Both the position numbers and the translations under genes were made by a program. This document shows, piece after piece, positions 14,390 to 20,093 of a stretch of 20,093 nt of DNA (position 1 is its first letter; each line of letters starts with the position of its first letter). The notes under the pieces are model-generated. The model was not told the origin of the DNA and did not search any database. It saw only the letters and a program-made list of their open reading frames with translations. Origin of the DNA: an uncultured Novosphingobium sp. GTDB taxonomy: Bacteria > Pseudomonadota > Alphaproteobacteria > Sphingomonadales > Sphingomonadaceae. Where the stretch lies: positions 1-20,093 of the forward strand of contig CAMPIM010000069.1 in the NCBI GenBank assembly GCA_946886365.1, given 5' to 3'.

Positions 14390-15736
14390 ATGGCGGCGCT
14401 GACGGACGCCAAGGTGCGGAGCGCGAAAGCGACGGGGAAAGCCTATAAGCTGACGGACGGTGGCCAGCTTTACCTGCATGTATCGACCGCCGGTGGCCGC
14501 ACGTGGCGGATGAATTATCAGTTCGGCCGGAACGGCCAAGGCAAACCTGTGCAGAAGACGCTGACGATCGGTAGCTATCCAGCAATTTCCCTGAAGGATG
14601 CCCGCGACGCGCGCGACGTCGCCAAAGCGTTGCTGGCGAAGGGACGCGAGCCGAAGCCGGAGGATCTGTTTCAGCGTGCGGCCCTAGCGGAAGACACGAG
14701 GCCGACCTTTGAGACCATTGGCCGCGAATGGCACGATCTGCAGAAGGGGCGGTGGTCAAAAGTCCACGCCAAGGACGTGCTCGACAATCTGGTGAGTGAG
14801 GTCTTTTCCCAGATCGGCTCCGCGCCAATTGTCACGATCGACGCGCCGAGGGTGTTTCAGCTGCTGCGCGGCATCGCCGAGCGGGGGGCGGTTGAAACGG
14901 CGCACCGGACGCGGCAGCGAATCAGCGCGATCTTCGTCTATGCAATCGCTACGGGGCTAGCATCCGCCGACCCAGCGGCCAGTCTGTCCATCGCATTGCC
15001 CAAAAAGCCGAAGGCGAAGCCGCAGCCAGCGATTACGACGCTGATCGACCTGCGCCAGCTGATCATCAACTGCGAAGCGGAACGGTGCCGCGCGCCGACC
15101 AAGCTGGCCTTGCGGCTGATTGCCCTGACGGCGGTTCGCCCGAATGAACTGCATAATGCTCGCTGGGCCGAATTCGAGGATCTGGACGGGCCGGATCCGC
15201 TTTGGCGCATCCCGGCGCACAGGATGAAGGGCGACAAGGACCGGAAAGCCGAGATCGAAGGCGATCATCTTGTGCCTCTCGCGCCGCAGGCCGTGGCCGT
15301 AATCAACTCGGTGCGGCCACTGACCGGCGATTTAGAGCTTGTTTTCCCGTCTGAGCGGCATCCGCACAAGCCCATGAGTGAAAACACGCTCCGCGCGCTG
15401 CTGATCAGGGCGGGCTACCATCAGCGGCACGTGCCGCACGGCTTTCGATCCGCATTCTCAACGATCATGAATGAGCGGGTTGAGCGGCAATGGCGGGAAA
15501 GCGGGCACACAGGCGCGTCACCTGATCGGGCGATCATCGACCTGATGCTTGCTCATATGCCGCAGGGCGTGTCAGGTTCCGAAGGCGACTATAACCGAGC
15601 CGCCTATATGCCCCGGCGGCGTGAGTTGGCCTGTGATTGGGCGAACATTCTGCTGGCAGACATGTGGCCGCCACAGATCCACATCGGGCAGCCGATCCGA
15701 TGGGCAGCAACCGGGCCGGGAAGGCCCGGTTGGTAG
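14390..15736 (+). CDS. int: Tyrosine recombinase / phage integrase (P4-type)
   Basis: A 448-residue tyrosine site-specific recombinase that would integrate and excise the element at the neighbouring tRNA. The N-terminal arm-binding domain (DUF4102 type, about 1-90: LTDAKVRSAK, LYLHVSTAGGRTWRMNY, LTIGSYPAISLKDAR) is followed by a core-binding domain (about 105-205) and the catalytic domain. Catalytic residues appear in order: Arg250 (TAVRPNEL), Lys280 (HRMKGDKD), His350 and Arg353 (PHGFRSAFST), His389 (LAHMP) and the nucleophile Tyr406 (AAYMPRR). All are present, so it looks active. I chose the ATG at 14390 with GGGGAA upstream; the longer frame from 14306 enters the tRNA-integrase spacer. It is convergent with the AlpA gene, two bases apart. 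Confidence 0.95.
   Translation: MAALTDAKVRSAKATGKAYKLTDGGQLYLHVSTAGGRTWRMNYQFGRNGQGKPVQKTLTIGSYPAISLKDARDARDVAKALLAKGREPKPEDLFQRAALAEDTRPTFETIGREWHDLQKGRWSKVHAKDVLDNLVSEVFSQIGSAPIVTIDAPRVFQLLRGIAERGAVETAHRTRQRISAIFVYAIATGLASADPAASLSIALPKKPKAKPQPAITTLIDLRQLIINCEAERCRAPTKLALRLIALTAVRPNELHNARWAEFEDLDGPDPLWRIPAHRMKGDKDRKAEIEGDHLVPLAPQAVAVINSVRPLTGDLELVFPSERHPHKPMSENTLRALLIRAGYHQRHVPHGFRSAFSTIMNERVERQWRESGHTGASPDRAIIDLMLAHMPQGVSGSEGDYNRAAYMPRRRELACDWANILLADMWPPQIHIGQPIRWAATGPGRPGW
15709..15731. terminator. Hairpin at the integrase / AlpA convergence
   Basis: AACCGGGCC (15709-15717) and GGCCCGGTT (15723-15731) form a perfect 9-base stem with loop GGGAA, inside the last codons of the integrase gene and eight bases from the end of the convergent AlpA gene. 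Its position suits a bidirectional terminator, but there is no T-run. Confidence 0.5.
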
Positions 15737-15738
15737 GA

Positions 15739-15924
15739 TCAGCAGCGCTTGGAGATCCAAGCGTCCACTTCGCTTTCGATCCATCGGGAACAGCGCGGAC
15801 CGAGATTTCTCGGAGCGGGAAAATCATCACGGCTGATCAGGACATAGATGTAGGAGCGGGACAGCGCCGTGCGGGCAATGACATCCCCGATCCGCAGGAA
15901 TCGTTCATGGTTTGGGGCGATCAT
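15739..15924 (-). CDS. AlpA-family regulator (excisionase-like)
   Basis: A 61-residue MerR-like winged-helix protein of the AlpA family: small prophage proteins that activate integrase or excision genes or act as recombination directionality factors. The pattern FLRIGDVIARTALSRSYIYVLI (recognition helix), then DDFPAPRNLGPRCSRWIESEVDAWI, is the usual AlpA layout, with the wing ahead of the closing W-x-x-x-E-V-x-A-W-I. The ATG at 15924 overlaps the stop of the restored methyltransferase frame as ATGA, which supports this start over the TTG at 15978. It is the last gene of a four-gene minus-strand operon and faces the integrase gene. Its targets are unknown. Confidence 0.88.
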   Translation of the reverse strand: MIAPNHERFLRIGDVIARTALSRSYIYVLISRDDFPAPRNLGPRCSRWIESEVDAWISKRC

Positions 15925-16046
15925 GCCGCCAGTTTCCTTTCCGCTGTGCCCGCGATCTTCTCGCGGGGAGGTATCCAAAAGGTCGGGGCGAATGGCCGAC
16001 CTTGGAAGTCAGTCATGGGGGCGCGGCGCTTGTCCCACACCACCCA
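15921..16046 (-). pseudogene. Displaced C-terminal end of the methyltransferase
   Basis: In the frame shifted by one base from the methyltransferase, 41 codons from 16046 to a TGA at 15923-15921 read WVVWDKRRAPMTDFQGRP and onward. The 'W-V-V-W-D-K' run, directly after KIDY in the other frame, is the typical late motif of phage adenine methyltransferases. The TGA overlaps the AlpA start as ATGA, like the join at the other end of the gene. This strongly suggests that the original gene ended here and that an indel near 16047 broke it. Confidence 0.7.
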
Positions 16047-16614
16047 CATAGTCGATCTTGCCATGATCATAAGCATTGTCGCCCAGCTGCTCGATGATGT
16101 TGCCGGGGGGCATGGAGGGCCGTTCGCACAGGATCCACACGCCGATCGGCGTCTCGTCCGTGAAAAGGCGGTAGCGGCCCTCGCTGGCGAGCCATTTGAG
16201 GGGCAGCAGGGCGCAGACCTTGTGCGTGGCGATCGACAGGGCGCGGCGGATGCACTTTTCAGCCAGACCGCGCACAAGGCGGCCATTCTGGAAAGAGAAT
16301 GGCGGATTGAAGATGATCGACAGGCCGCCGCCCGCCTCCAGCAGATGGCGCTGGTCGCCGAGCAGGTCATGTTCGCCCATGAACAGGCGGTGTCCTTCGG
16401 CGCGGTCGAACAGATCCGTGCCATAGGCATTGAAGCCGCGCTCGGTCAGCGCCTCCGGGATATGCAGCTGACCGCAGCAGGGATCCAAATAGGTAACGTC
16501 CGATTCCAGGGCGATCATGTCGAGCAGGCGGTGCGTCACCCACTTTTGCTCGACATACCAATCCCAAGGGTGGCGGGTGCTGCCCTTCGGGCGCGCTGTG
16601 AGTTCGCCGCTCAT
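16009..16614 (-). CDS. Phage-type DNA adenine methyltransferase, frameshifted near its end
   Basis: A 201-residue SAM-dependent methyltransferase reading frame, probably for adenine in DNA. YLDPCCGQLHIPEAL (42-56) is the SAM-binding motif I, FNPPF (102-106) the catalytic motif IV of N6-adenine enzymes, and PWDWYVEQKWVTHRLLD (16-32) the start typical of phage versions. After Tyr189 the frame turns into VGGVGQAPRPHD and stops, while the next frame continues the expected motif. An indel near 16047 has therefore probably cut off about 41 residues; the restored protein would be about 230 residues. The start overlaps the upstream gene's stop as ATGA. No restriction enzyme gene is adjacent, so a role in phage DNA protection or regulation is more likely than a restriction system. 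Activity of the shortened form is doubtful. Confidence 0.82.
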   Translation of the reverse strand: MSGELTARPKGSTRHPWDWYVEQKWVTHRLLDMIALESDVTYLDPCCGQLHIPEALTERGFNAYGTDLFDRAEGHRLFMGEHDLLGDQRHLLEAGGGLSIIFNPPFSFQNGRLVRGLAEKCIRRALSIATHKVCALLPLKWLASEGRYRLFTDETPIGVWILCERPSMPPGNIIEQLGDNAYDHGKIDYVGGVGQAPRPHD

Positions 16615-17162
16615 TCCGCCTCCCGCAGCCTTTTGGCTTCCGCATTATGATCCTCGATCGCCTTCATGAACTCGCTTTCTGGCAGGGCGCGGAGCATCGT
16701 CTCGTCCGGTTCAAACCCGTCATTGGCGAAGCGCGGTATGCGAACGAAGACGCGCTCGGTCGGGTGCGATGTGCGAAGCTCGGTCGCGAAGTAGATTTTC
16801 GATCCGTCCATCGCCATTTCGCGTGGATTGTAGCCGAGCATGCCAGCCAGACTTTTCCCCTTCGGCGTAGGTGGCAGAGCGCGCATCTGCTCTGCCAGCG
16901 CCTTACCAGCCTTGCTTGTCTTGCGCGGGGTCGCTTCGATACGGCCCTTGTCGCGGCCGATCTGCTTCCAGCCTTCCGGCAGTTCCTCAAACAGGACCGA
17001 TGCAATGCTGCCCCAATGCGCGGGCCGGAAGCCAACGCCGCCTACGCTCTCAGTGAACGCCCAATGAGCCTTATGTGCCGCTTCAACCTCAGCATAATAG
17101 GTCTGCGCGATGGGGATCCCCGCGCCGGTCACTTCGTATGTGGTCACGAAAACAGATGACAT
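16611..17162 (-). CDS. Hypothetical phage protein
   Basis: A 183-residue protein that I do not recognise. It starts MSSVFVTTYEVTGAGIPIAQ and appears to be a soluble alpha/beta protein with a Lys/Arg-rich middle (GRIEATPRKTSKAGKALAEQ) and a charged helical C-terminus (IEDHNAEAKRLREAE). No signal, membrane segment or catalytic motif is seen. The ATG at 17162 has AAGGA upstream, which overlaps the stop of the preceding gene, and its own stop overlaps the methyltransferase start as ATGA. This tight packing puts it in the early-region-like operon with the AlpA and methyltransferase genes. A role in phage DNA metabolism or control is only a guess from that position. Confidence 0.75.
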   Translation of the reverse strand: MSSVFVTTYEVTGAGIPIAQTYYAEVEAAHKAHWAFTESVGGVGFRPAHWGSIASVLFEELPEGWKQIGRDKGRIEATPRKTSKAGKALAEQMRALPPTPKGKSLAGMLGYNPREMAMDGSKIYFATELRTSHPTERVFVRIPRFANDGFEPDETMLRALPESEFMKAIEDHNAEAKRLREAE

Positions 17163-17172
17163 ATTCTTATCC

Positions 17173-17598
17173 TTATGCGGCGATGGATGATGGGGCGCTG
17201 CTGGCGGCTCGGAGTCCGAGCAGGGGGATTGCCCAGACCTGCACATAGAGGTGCGCCCAGCGCCAAATGGTGGAGAGGTTGCGGTAATTCGGGGTGTCGG
17301 CGACGGCCTTGTCGAGCGCGCGGCGCGCGGTGGCGACGATGCCGAGCCAGCCCTCCCGATCGGTCGGATTTGGGGGTCGCCCTACGCCGGTCAGTTCCTC
17401 TCGGATCAGCGTCGGGATCCCCAGCTTGTGGGCGATCAGCACGGCCAGAATGTGCCATTGCGCCATGTCGGCATTGCGTGCCTCAGTCAGACGCCAGCGT
17501 TTGTCGCCATTGCCTGCCTTGCGGATCTCTTCGGCCCATGAGGCGTCGCGGCTTTCACAAACCGCGACGATCGCCGCCCAATGCTCATCCGTGGTCAT
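17173..17598 (-). CDS. Hypothetical phage protein at a rearrangement junction
   Basis: A 141-residue protein that I do not recognise. It is Trp- and Ala-rich (MTTDEHWAAIVAVCESRDASW at the start, IWRWAHLYVQVWAIPLLGL near the end) and predicted helical; one mildly hydrophobic segment (about 110-128) is not a clear membrane anchor. It is the first gene of the minus-strand operon, with ten bases before the next ATG. Its ATG has no ribosome binding site, because the sequence right upstream is already the terminase fragment reading the other way. A deletion therefore seems to have removed its leader and promoter, and expression is uncertain. Confidence 0.65.
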   Translation of the reverse strand: MTTDEHWAAIVAVCESRDASWAEEIRKAGNGDKRWRLTEARNADMAQWHILAVLIAHKLGIPTLIREELTGVGRPPNPTDREGWLGIVATARRALDKAVADTPNYRNLSTIWRWAHLYVQVWAIPLLGLRAASSAPSSIAA

Positions 17599-18311
17599 AC
17601 GCGCCCGACGAATTCGCCAACCTCTTCATGTGCGACTTCGTGGACGACAGCATGTCGGCCTTCAAATTCAACGACATGATCGCCTGCGGGTGCGATAGCC
17701 TGATTGAATGGCCCGACTTCAATCCAGAGGCGGCGCGGCCCTATGGCAATCGATCGGTCTGGGCAGGCTATGATCCGCAGGAAAGCGAGAATGGCGATAA
17801 TGCCGCGCTGGTCATCGCCGCGCCGCCGCTGATCGAAGGCGGCAAGTTCCGCATCCTTGAGCGCCACCAGCTGCGCGGCCTCGATTTCGAGCAGCAGGCC
17901 GAATTCATCAAGGCGGTGCTGAGCCGTTATACTTGCACCTATCTGGGCATCGACGCCAAGGGCGTTGGCGCGGGCGTCTATCAGCTGCTCGCCAAGCCGG
18001 GGGCATTGCCGGGCTGCGCCGTCGCCAAGATCGAATATTCGCTCGAACTCAAGGCCCAGATGATCATGAAGGCGCAGAATGTCATTCGCCGGGGCCGCCT
18101 CGCGTTCGACGTCGGGCTGCTCGACATCGTGTCGGCCTTCGTGTCGATCAAGAAGACGCTGACTACCAGCGGGCGCAACATCACCTTCAAGGCTGGGCGC
18201 GGCGGCAATGACGGCCATGCCGACCTTGCCTGGGCGACCATGCACATCCTCATGAACGAACCGCTCGACGGCAAGGAAGCGCCCAAGGGCACAATGGAGA
18301 TCATCGAATGA
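17598..18311 (+). pseudogene. Phage terminase large subunit, C-terminal part only (P2 gpP-like)
   Basis: About 237 codons match the C-terminal part of the P2-type terminase large subunit, the motor that cuts and packages phage DNA. The homology-like reading starts at YAPDEFANLFMCDFVDDSMS and continues through the nuclease domain: WAGYDPQESENGDNAALVIA (RNase H-like first acidic residue), YLGIDAKGVGAGVYQLL (second) and GRGGNDGHADLAWATMHIL (final). The N-terminal ATPase part, roughly 350 residues in a full-length protein of about 590, is missing. Upstream the frame stays open by chance, antisense to the 141-codon gene. An ATG at 17628 could still start a fragment. Its stop overlaps the portal start as ATGA. 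The remnant cannot power packaging. Confidence 0.85.
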
Positions 18312-19369
18312 GCAAGCGCGCACGCCGTATGAACCGTCCGGGATCGCCGCATGCGGCGACTGCAGCGTCCGAGGGCGCGATCGTCGCGGCCAATGATAAC
18401 CGACGCGGGGGGGTACAGGCTTTCACCTTCGGGGATCCTGAGCCGGTGCTGAGCCGCGCCACCATGCTCGACATGCTCGAATGCTGGGACAATGGCCGCT
18501 GGTATGAGCCGCCGATCTCACTGGACGGGCTCGCCCGCGCGTTCCGCGCGTCGCCGCACCATAGCAGCGCCATCATGCTCAAGCGCAACCTGCTGGCCGC
18601 GAGCCTCGATCCGACGCCCTTCCTGTCCCGCAAGGTGTTCGCCGGGATGGTGCAGGACTATCTGGTGATGGGCAACGCCTATGCGCAGGAGATCCGCAAC
18701 CAGCTGGGCGGCGTGATGCGGCTCGAACATCCGCTCGCCAAATATACGCGGCGCGGCATCGAGCCGGGCCGCTTCTGGTGGGTGCCGGGCTACCGCAATG
18801 AAATCGAGTTCGTGCCGGGCACGGTGCATCAGCTGCTCGCGCCCGACATCAATCAGGAGATCTATGGCCTGCCTGAATATCTATCGGCCCTGCAGTCGGC
18901 GCTGCTGAATGAGAATGCCACGCTGTTTCGCCGCCGTTACTTTGAGAACGGGAGCCACGCGGGCTATATCCTTTATGCCACCGGCGAGTTCGCCAATAAC
19001 GATGTCGACGCCATGCGCGAGGCCTTGAAGCGGTCGAAGGGGCCGGGCAATTTCCGCAACATGTTCGTCCACTCGCCGAACGGGAAGGACGGGGGGATCA
19101 AGATCATCCCGATCGCCGAGGTTGGCGCGAAGGACGAATTTCTGGGGATCAAGAACACGACGCGAGACGACGTGCTGGCCGCGCACCGCGTTCCGCCCCA
19201 GCTGCTCGGCATCATCCCGGCGAACGCAGGCGGCTTCGGCGATCCGGCTAAGGCGCTCGACAGCTTCTTTGAACTGGAGATCCAGCCCCTGCAGTCGGTC
19301 TTCCTCGAACTGAACGACCAGTTAGGCTTTGAGGCGGTGCGGTTCTTGAAGCGGGTGAAGACGGCCTAA
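18308..19369 (+). CDS. Phage portal protein (P2 gpQ / PBSX type)
   Basis: A 353-residue portal protein of the P2 gpQ / PBSX type, which forms the ring at the capsid vertex through which DNA enters and leaves. Family features in order: FTFGDPEPVLSRATMLDMLE near 38-57, the YEPPISLDGLARAFRASPHHSSA segment, VQDYLVMGNAYAQEIRN, the central PEYLSALQSALLNENATLFRRRYFENGSHAGYILY, and the closing GFGDPAKALDSFFELEIQPLQ. Length is normal for this type and the frame is unbroken. The ATG overlaps the terminase stop (ATGA), with GGAG nine bases upstream, so it is translationally coupled to the terminase fragment. Terminase before portal on the same strand differs from P2 itself, where the two are divergent. 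Confidence 0.92.
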   Translation: MSKRARRMNRPGSPHAATAASEGAIVAANDNRRGGVQAFTFGDPEPVLSRATMLDMLECWDNGRWYEPPISLDGLARAFRASPHHSSAIMLKRNLLAASLDPTPFLSRKVFAGMVQDYLVMGNAYAQEIRNQLGGVMRLEHPLAKYTRRGIEPGRFWWVPGYRNEIEFVPGTVHQLLAPDINQEIYGLPEYLSALQSALLNENATLFRRRYFENGSHAGYILYATGEFANNDVDAMREALKRSKGPGNFRNMFVHSPNGKDGGIKIIPIAEVGAKDEFLGIKNTTRDDVLAAHRVPPQLLGIIPANAGGFGDPAKALDSFFELEIQPLQSVFLELNDQLGFEAVRFLKRVKTA

Positions 19370-19379
19370 CCCCCAGCGT

Positions 19380-19514
19380 TCACAAAAGCGAGCGCACCAT
19401 AGTCCAGGCGGCGGCGATCATCGCGATGGCGAGGATCGTCGCCTCAACCCGCACCGGCCATGGGTTGGGTGGGTTTTCCAGATCGGCCCGCCGGTCTTTC
19501 CATCTATATCGCAT
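19380..19514 (-). CDS. Small single-membrane-segment protein
   Basis: A 44-residue ORF: a charged, basic N-terminus (MRYRWKDRRADLENPPNPWP) followed by one hydrophobic segment (about 22-44, VEATILAIAMIAAAWTMVRS) and a short end. It is likely an inner-membrane protein. AGAGG eight bases before the ATG and a four-base gap to the preceding gene's stop support it as the third gene of the small operon behind the LexA box. Its stop lies 11 bases from the convergent portal gene. It resembles no family I can name. Small membrane proteins in prophages can be holin-like or toxin-like, but nothing in the sequence proves either. Confidence 0.6.
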   Translation of the reverse strand: MRYRWKDRRADLENPPNPWPVRVEATILAIAMIAAAWTMVRSLL

Positions 19515-19518
19515 GGGC

Positions 19519-19842
19519 TTAGCCTCTAAATCGGTTCACCGCTCTTTTCCATTCCCGTTCGTCAGGAAGGGACAGGCAGATGCGCGGCGGCTCCTCGCAG
19601 GTCTCGATCCATGATGGTCGCACCTTGCGGCCCATACGCTGGGAGCATGATCGGCAGTAGAACCGGCGGCGCGCGTCGCGGAAGTCATCAGTCCAGCCCT
19701 TGCGCTGAAATTTCCACCACAGGCCATGCCCGTCGAACAGGCCGATATTCCCGCATCGACAGCTGACCTTGACCGTGCGGTGCCATGCCGCTGCCTCGAA
19801 TATGCAGGTGGCGACCTTCAATCCATCGGCGTAGCGCGCCAC
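19519..19842 (-). CDS. Zinc-ribbon-like small phage protein
   Basis: A 107-residue protein starting at a GTG (19842). The middle has SCRCGN (a CxC pair) and, about 35 residues later, FYCRSCSQRMGRK (a CxxC pair): four cysteines spaced like a zinc ribbon. Between them are aromatic and basic residues (GLWWKFQRKGWTDDF). The rest is basic and soluble. The start comes two bases after the ATG-containing stop of the upstream 57-codon gene (TGA-T-GTG), indicating translational coupling. It may bind nucleic acid or act as a regulator, like the zinc-finger late activators of P2-type phages, but it is not recognisably Ogr. Family unknown. Confidence 0.7.
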   Translation of the reverse strand: MARYADGLKVATCIFEAAAWHRTVKVSCRCGNIGLFDGHGLWWKFQRKGWTDDFRDARRRFYCRSCSQRMGRKVRPSWIETCEEPPRICLSLPDEREWKRAVNRFRG

Positions 19843-19843
19843 A

Positions 19844-20017
19844 TCATTCCGCCGCCACTTCCATGCGGCACAGCTGGGCGCAAGCGAGCGCGCCGATCAT
19901 ATAGGGGCCGTCATCGCGCTGCCCGCTGCGGATCTCTCCCAAGAACTTCCGGTTGTCGAAGCCGCGCGCCTCCAGCGCCTTCGCGACCGCGTCGCGAATA
20001 TCGTCAATGCGTTCCAT
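19844..20017 (-). CDS. Small hypothetical protein, first gene of the LexA-box operon
   Basis: A 57-residue protein, MERIDDIRDAVAKALEARGFDNRKF followed by LGEIRSGQRDDGPYMIGALACAQLC. Its first half is a charged amphipathic helix. The ATG at 20017 is preceded by GGGAG at a good distance; a longer frame to 20068 would run through the promoter and LexA box and is rejected. It is the first of three tightly spaced minus-strand genes (57, 107 and 44 residues). No family, signal or membrane segment is recognised. Confidence 0.7.
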   Translation of the reverse strand: MERIDDIRDAVAKALEARGFDNRKFLGEIRSGQRDDGPYMIGALACAQLCRMEVAAE

Positions 20018-20035
20018 CTCGTGTCTCCCGATGTG

Positions 20036-20050
20036 GAACATATGGAGAAC
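20036..20050 (-). promoter_or_regulatory. LexA (SOS) box, alphaproteobacterial type
   Basis: On the minus strand the sequence GTTCTCCATATGTTC is a perfect GTTC-N7-GTTC, the direct-repeat LexA site known from alphaproteobacteria. It lies 18 bases upstream of the ATG of the first small gene. A TTGACC -35-like element lies further upstream on the minus strand (about 20065-20070), and a CATATG -10-like hexamer sits inside the box, so bound LexA would block transcription. The match is exact; function is inferred. Confidence 0.6.
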
Positions 20051-20093
20051 AGATCGCGAGTCGGTCAATGGTCTTTCGAAGGTGGTTCGACAC

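Larger units (their letters stand above)
14213..20093. mobile_element. P2-like prophage remnant integrated at tRNA-Ser(GCU), running off the right edge
   Basis: The element starts at the 3' part of tRNA-Ser (attL, exact edges not determinable here) and is followed by a tyrosine integrase, an AlpA-type regulator, a methyltransferase, unknown phage-type genes, a terminase large subunit fragment, a portal gene and three small opposing genes. The terminase and portal are of P2 type. The terminase lacks its ATPase part and the methyltransferase is frameshifted, so the element is probably defective. No capsid, tail, lysis or repressor gene is within the window, and the right attachment site is not visible. 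Confidence 0.85.

Noticed and set aside
17175..17597. N-terminal extension of the terminase frame to an ATG at 17175
   Set aside because: That part is antisense to the 141-codon gene, is extremely Arg/Cys-rich and does not resemble a terminase ATPase domain; the open frame is accidental.
1..20093. CRISPR array, insertion sequence or rRNA
   Set aside because: I found no regularly spaced repeats, no transposase-like protein and no rRNA-like sequence in the window.

Overview
The window looks like chromosomal DNA of a sphingomonad-type alphaproteobacterium (Sphingobium, Sphingomonas or a relative). This rests on high GC, the set of alphaproteobacterial housekeeping genes (BamE beside a ubiquinol-cytochrome c chaperone and DUF177, the EipA/DUF1134 envelope protein, a PutA without its own repressor domain), and a perfect alphaproteobacterial LexA box (GTTC-N7-GTTC) near the right edge. 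The genus is inferred; no marker gene settles it.

Layout. Positions 1-960 are accessory-looking: a partial gene entering from the left edge, a decayed small ORF, and two outward-facing segments resembling tRNA 3' ends, which could mark the end of an integrated element outside the window. Positions 1179-9754 are ordinary chromosome: an exported DUF1080 protein, the large bifunctional proline catabolic enzyme PutA (minus), a class III aminotransferase (plus), an overlapping DUF1326-DUF2182 gene pair (minus), and a LuxR-type response regulator with a degenerate receiver (minus). A 532-base gene-free stretch (9755-10286) contains an AT-rich part with inverted repeats.

Positions 10287-13912 hold a core block: bamE (minus) divergent from a ubiquinol-cytochrome c chaperone gene overlapping a DUF177/YceD gene by ATGA, then dinB with an imperfect LexA-box-like sequence, convergent with the eipA-like DUF1134 gene.

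From 14146 onward there is a tRNA-Ser(GCU) followed by a terminator-like hairpin and a tyrosine integrase, the classic start of an element integrated at a tRNA 3' end. The element runs off the right edge. It carries an AlpA-type regulator, a DNA methyltransferase whose end appears frameshifted, two unknown genes, a terminase large subunit without its N-terminal ATPase region, an apparently intact P2-type portal gene, and an opposing operon of three small genes (57, 107 and 44 aa) behind the LexA box. The truncation and frameshift suggest a decaying prophage that keeps some coupled operons and an SOS-type control site.

The best candidates for something not well described are the LexA-box small-gene operon (unknown protein, zinc-ribbon protein, single-membrane-segment protein), the DUF1326-DUF2182 pair, and the degenerate-receiver regulator with its long dyad-rich upstream region. 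No complete new defence system is visible.
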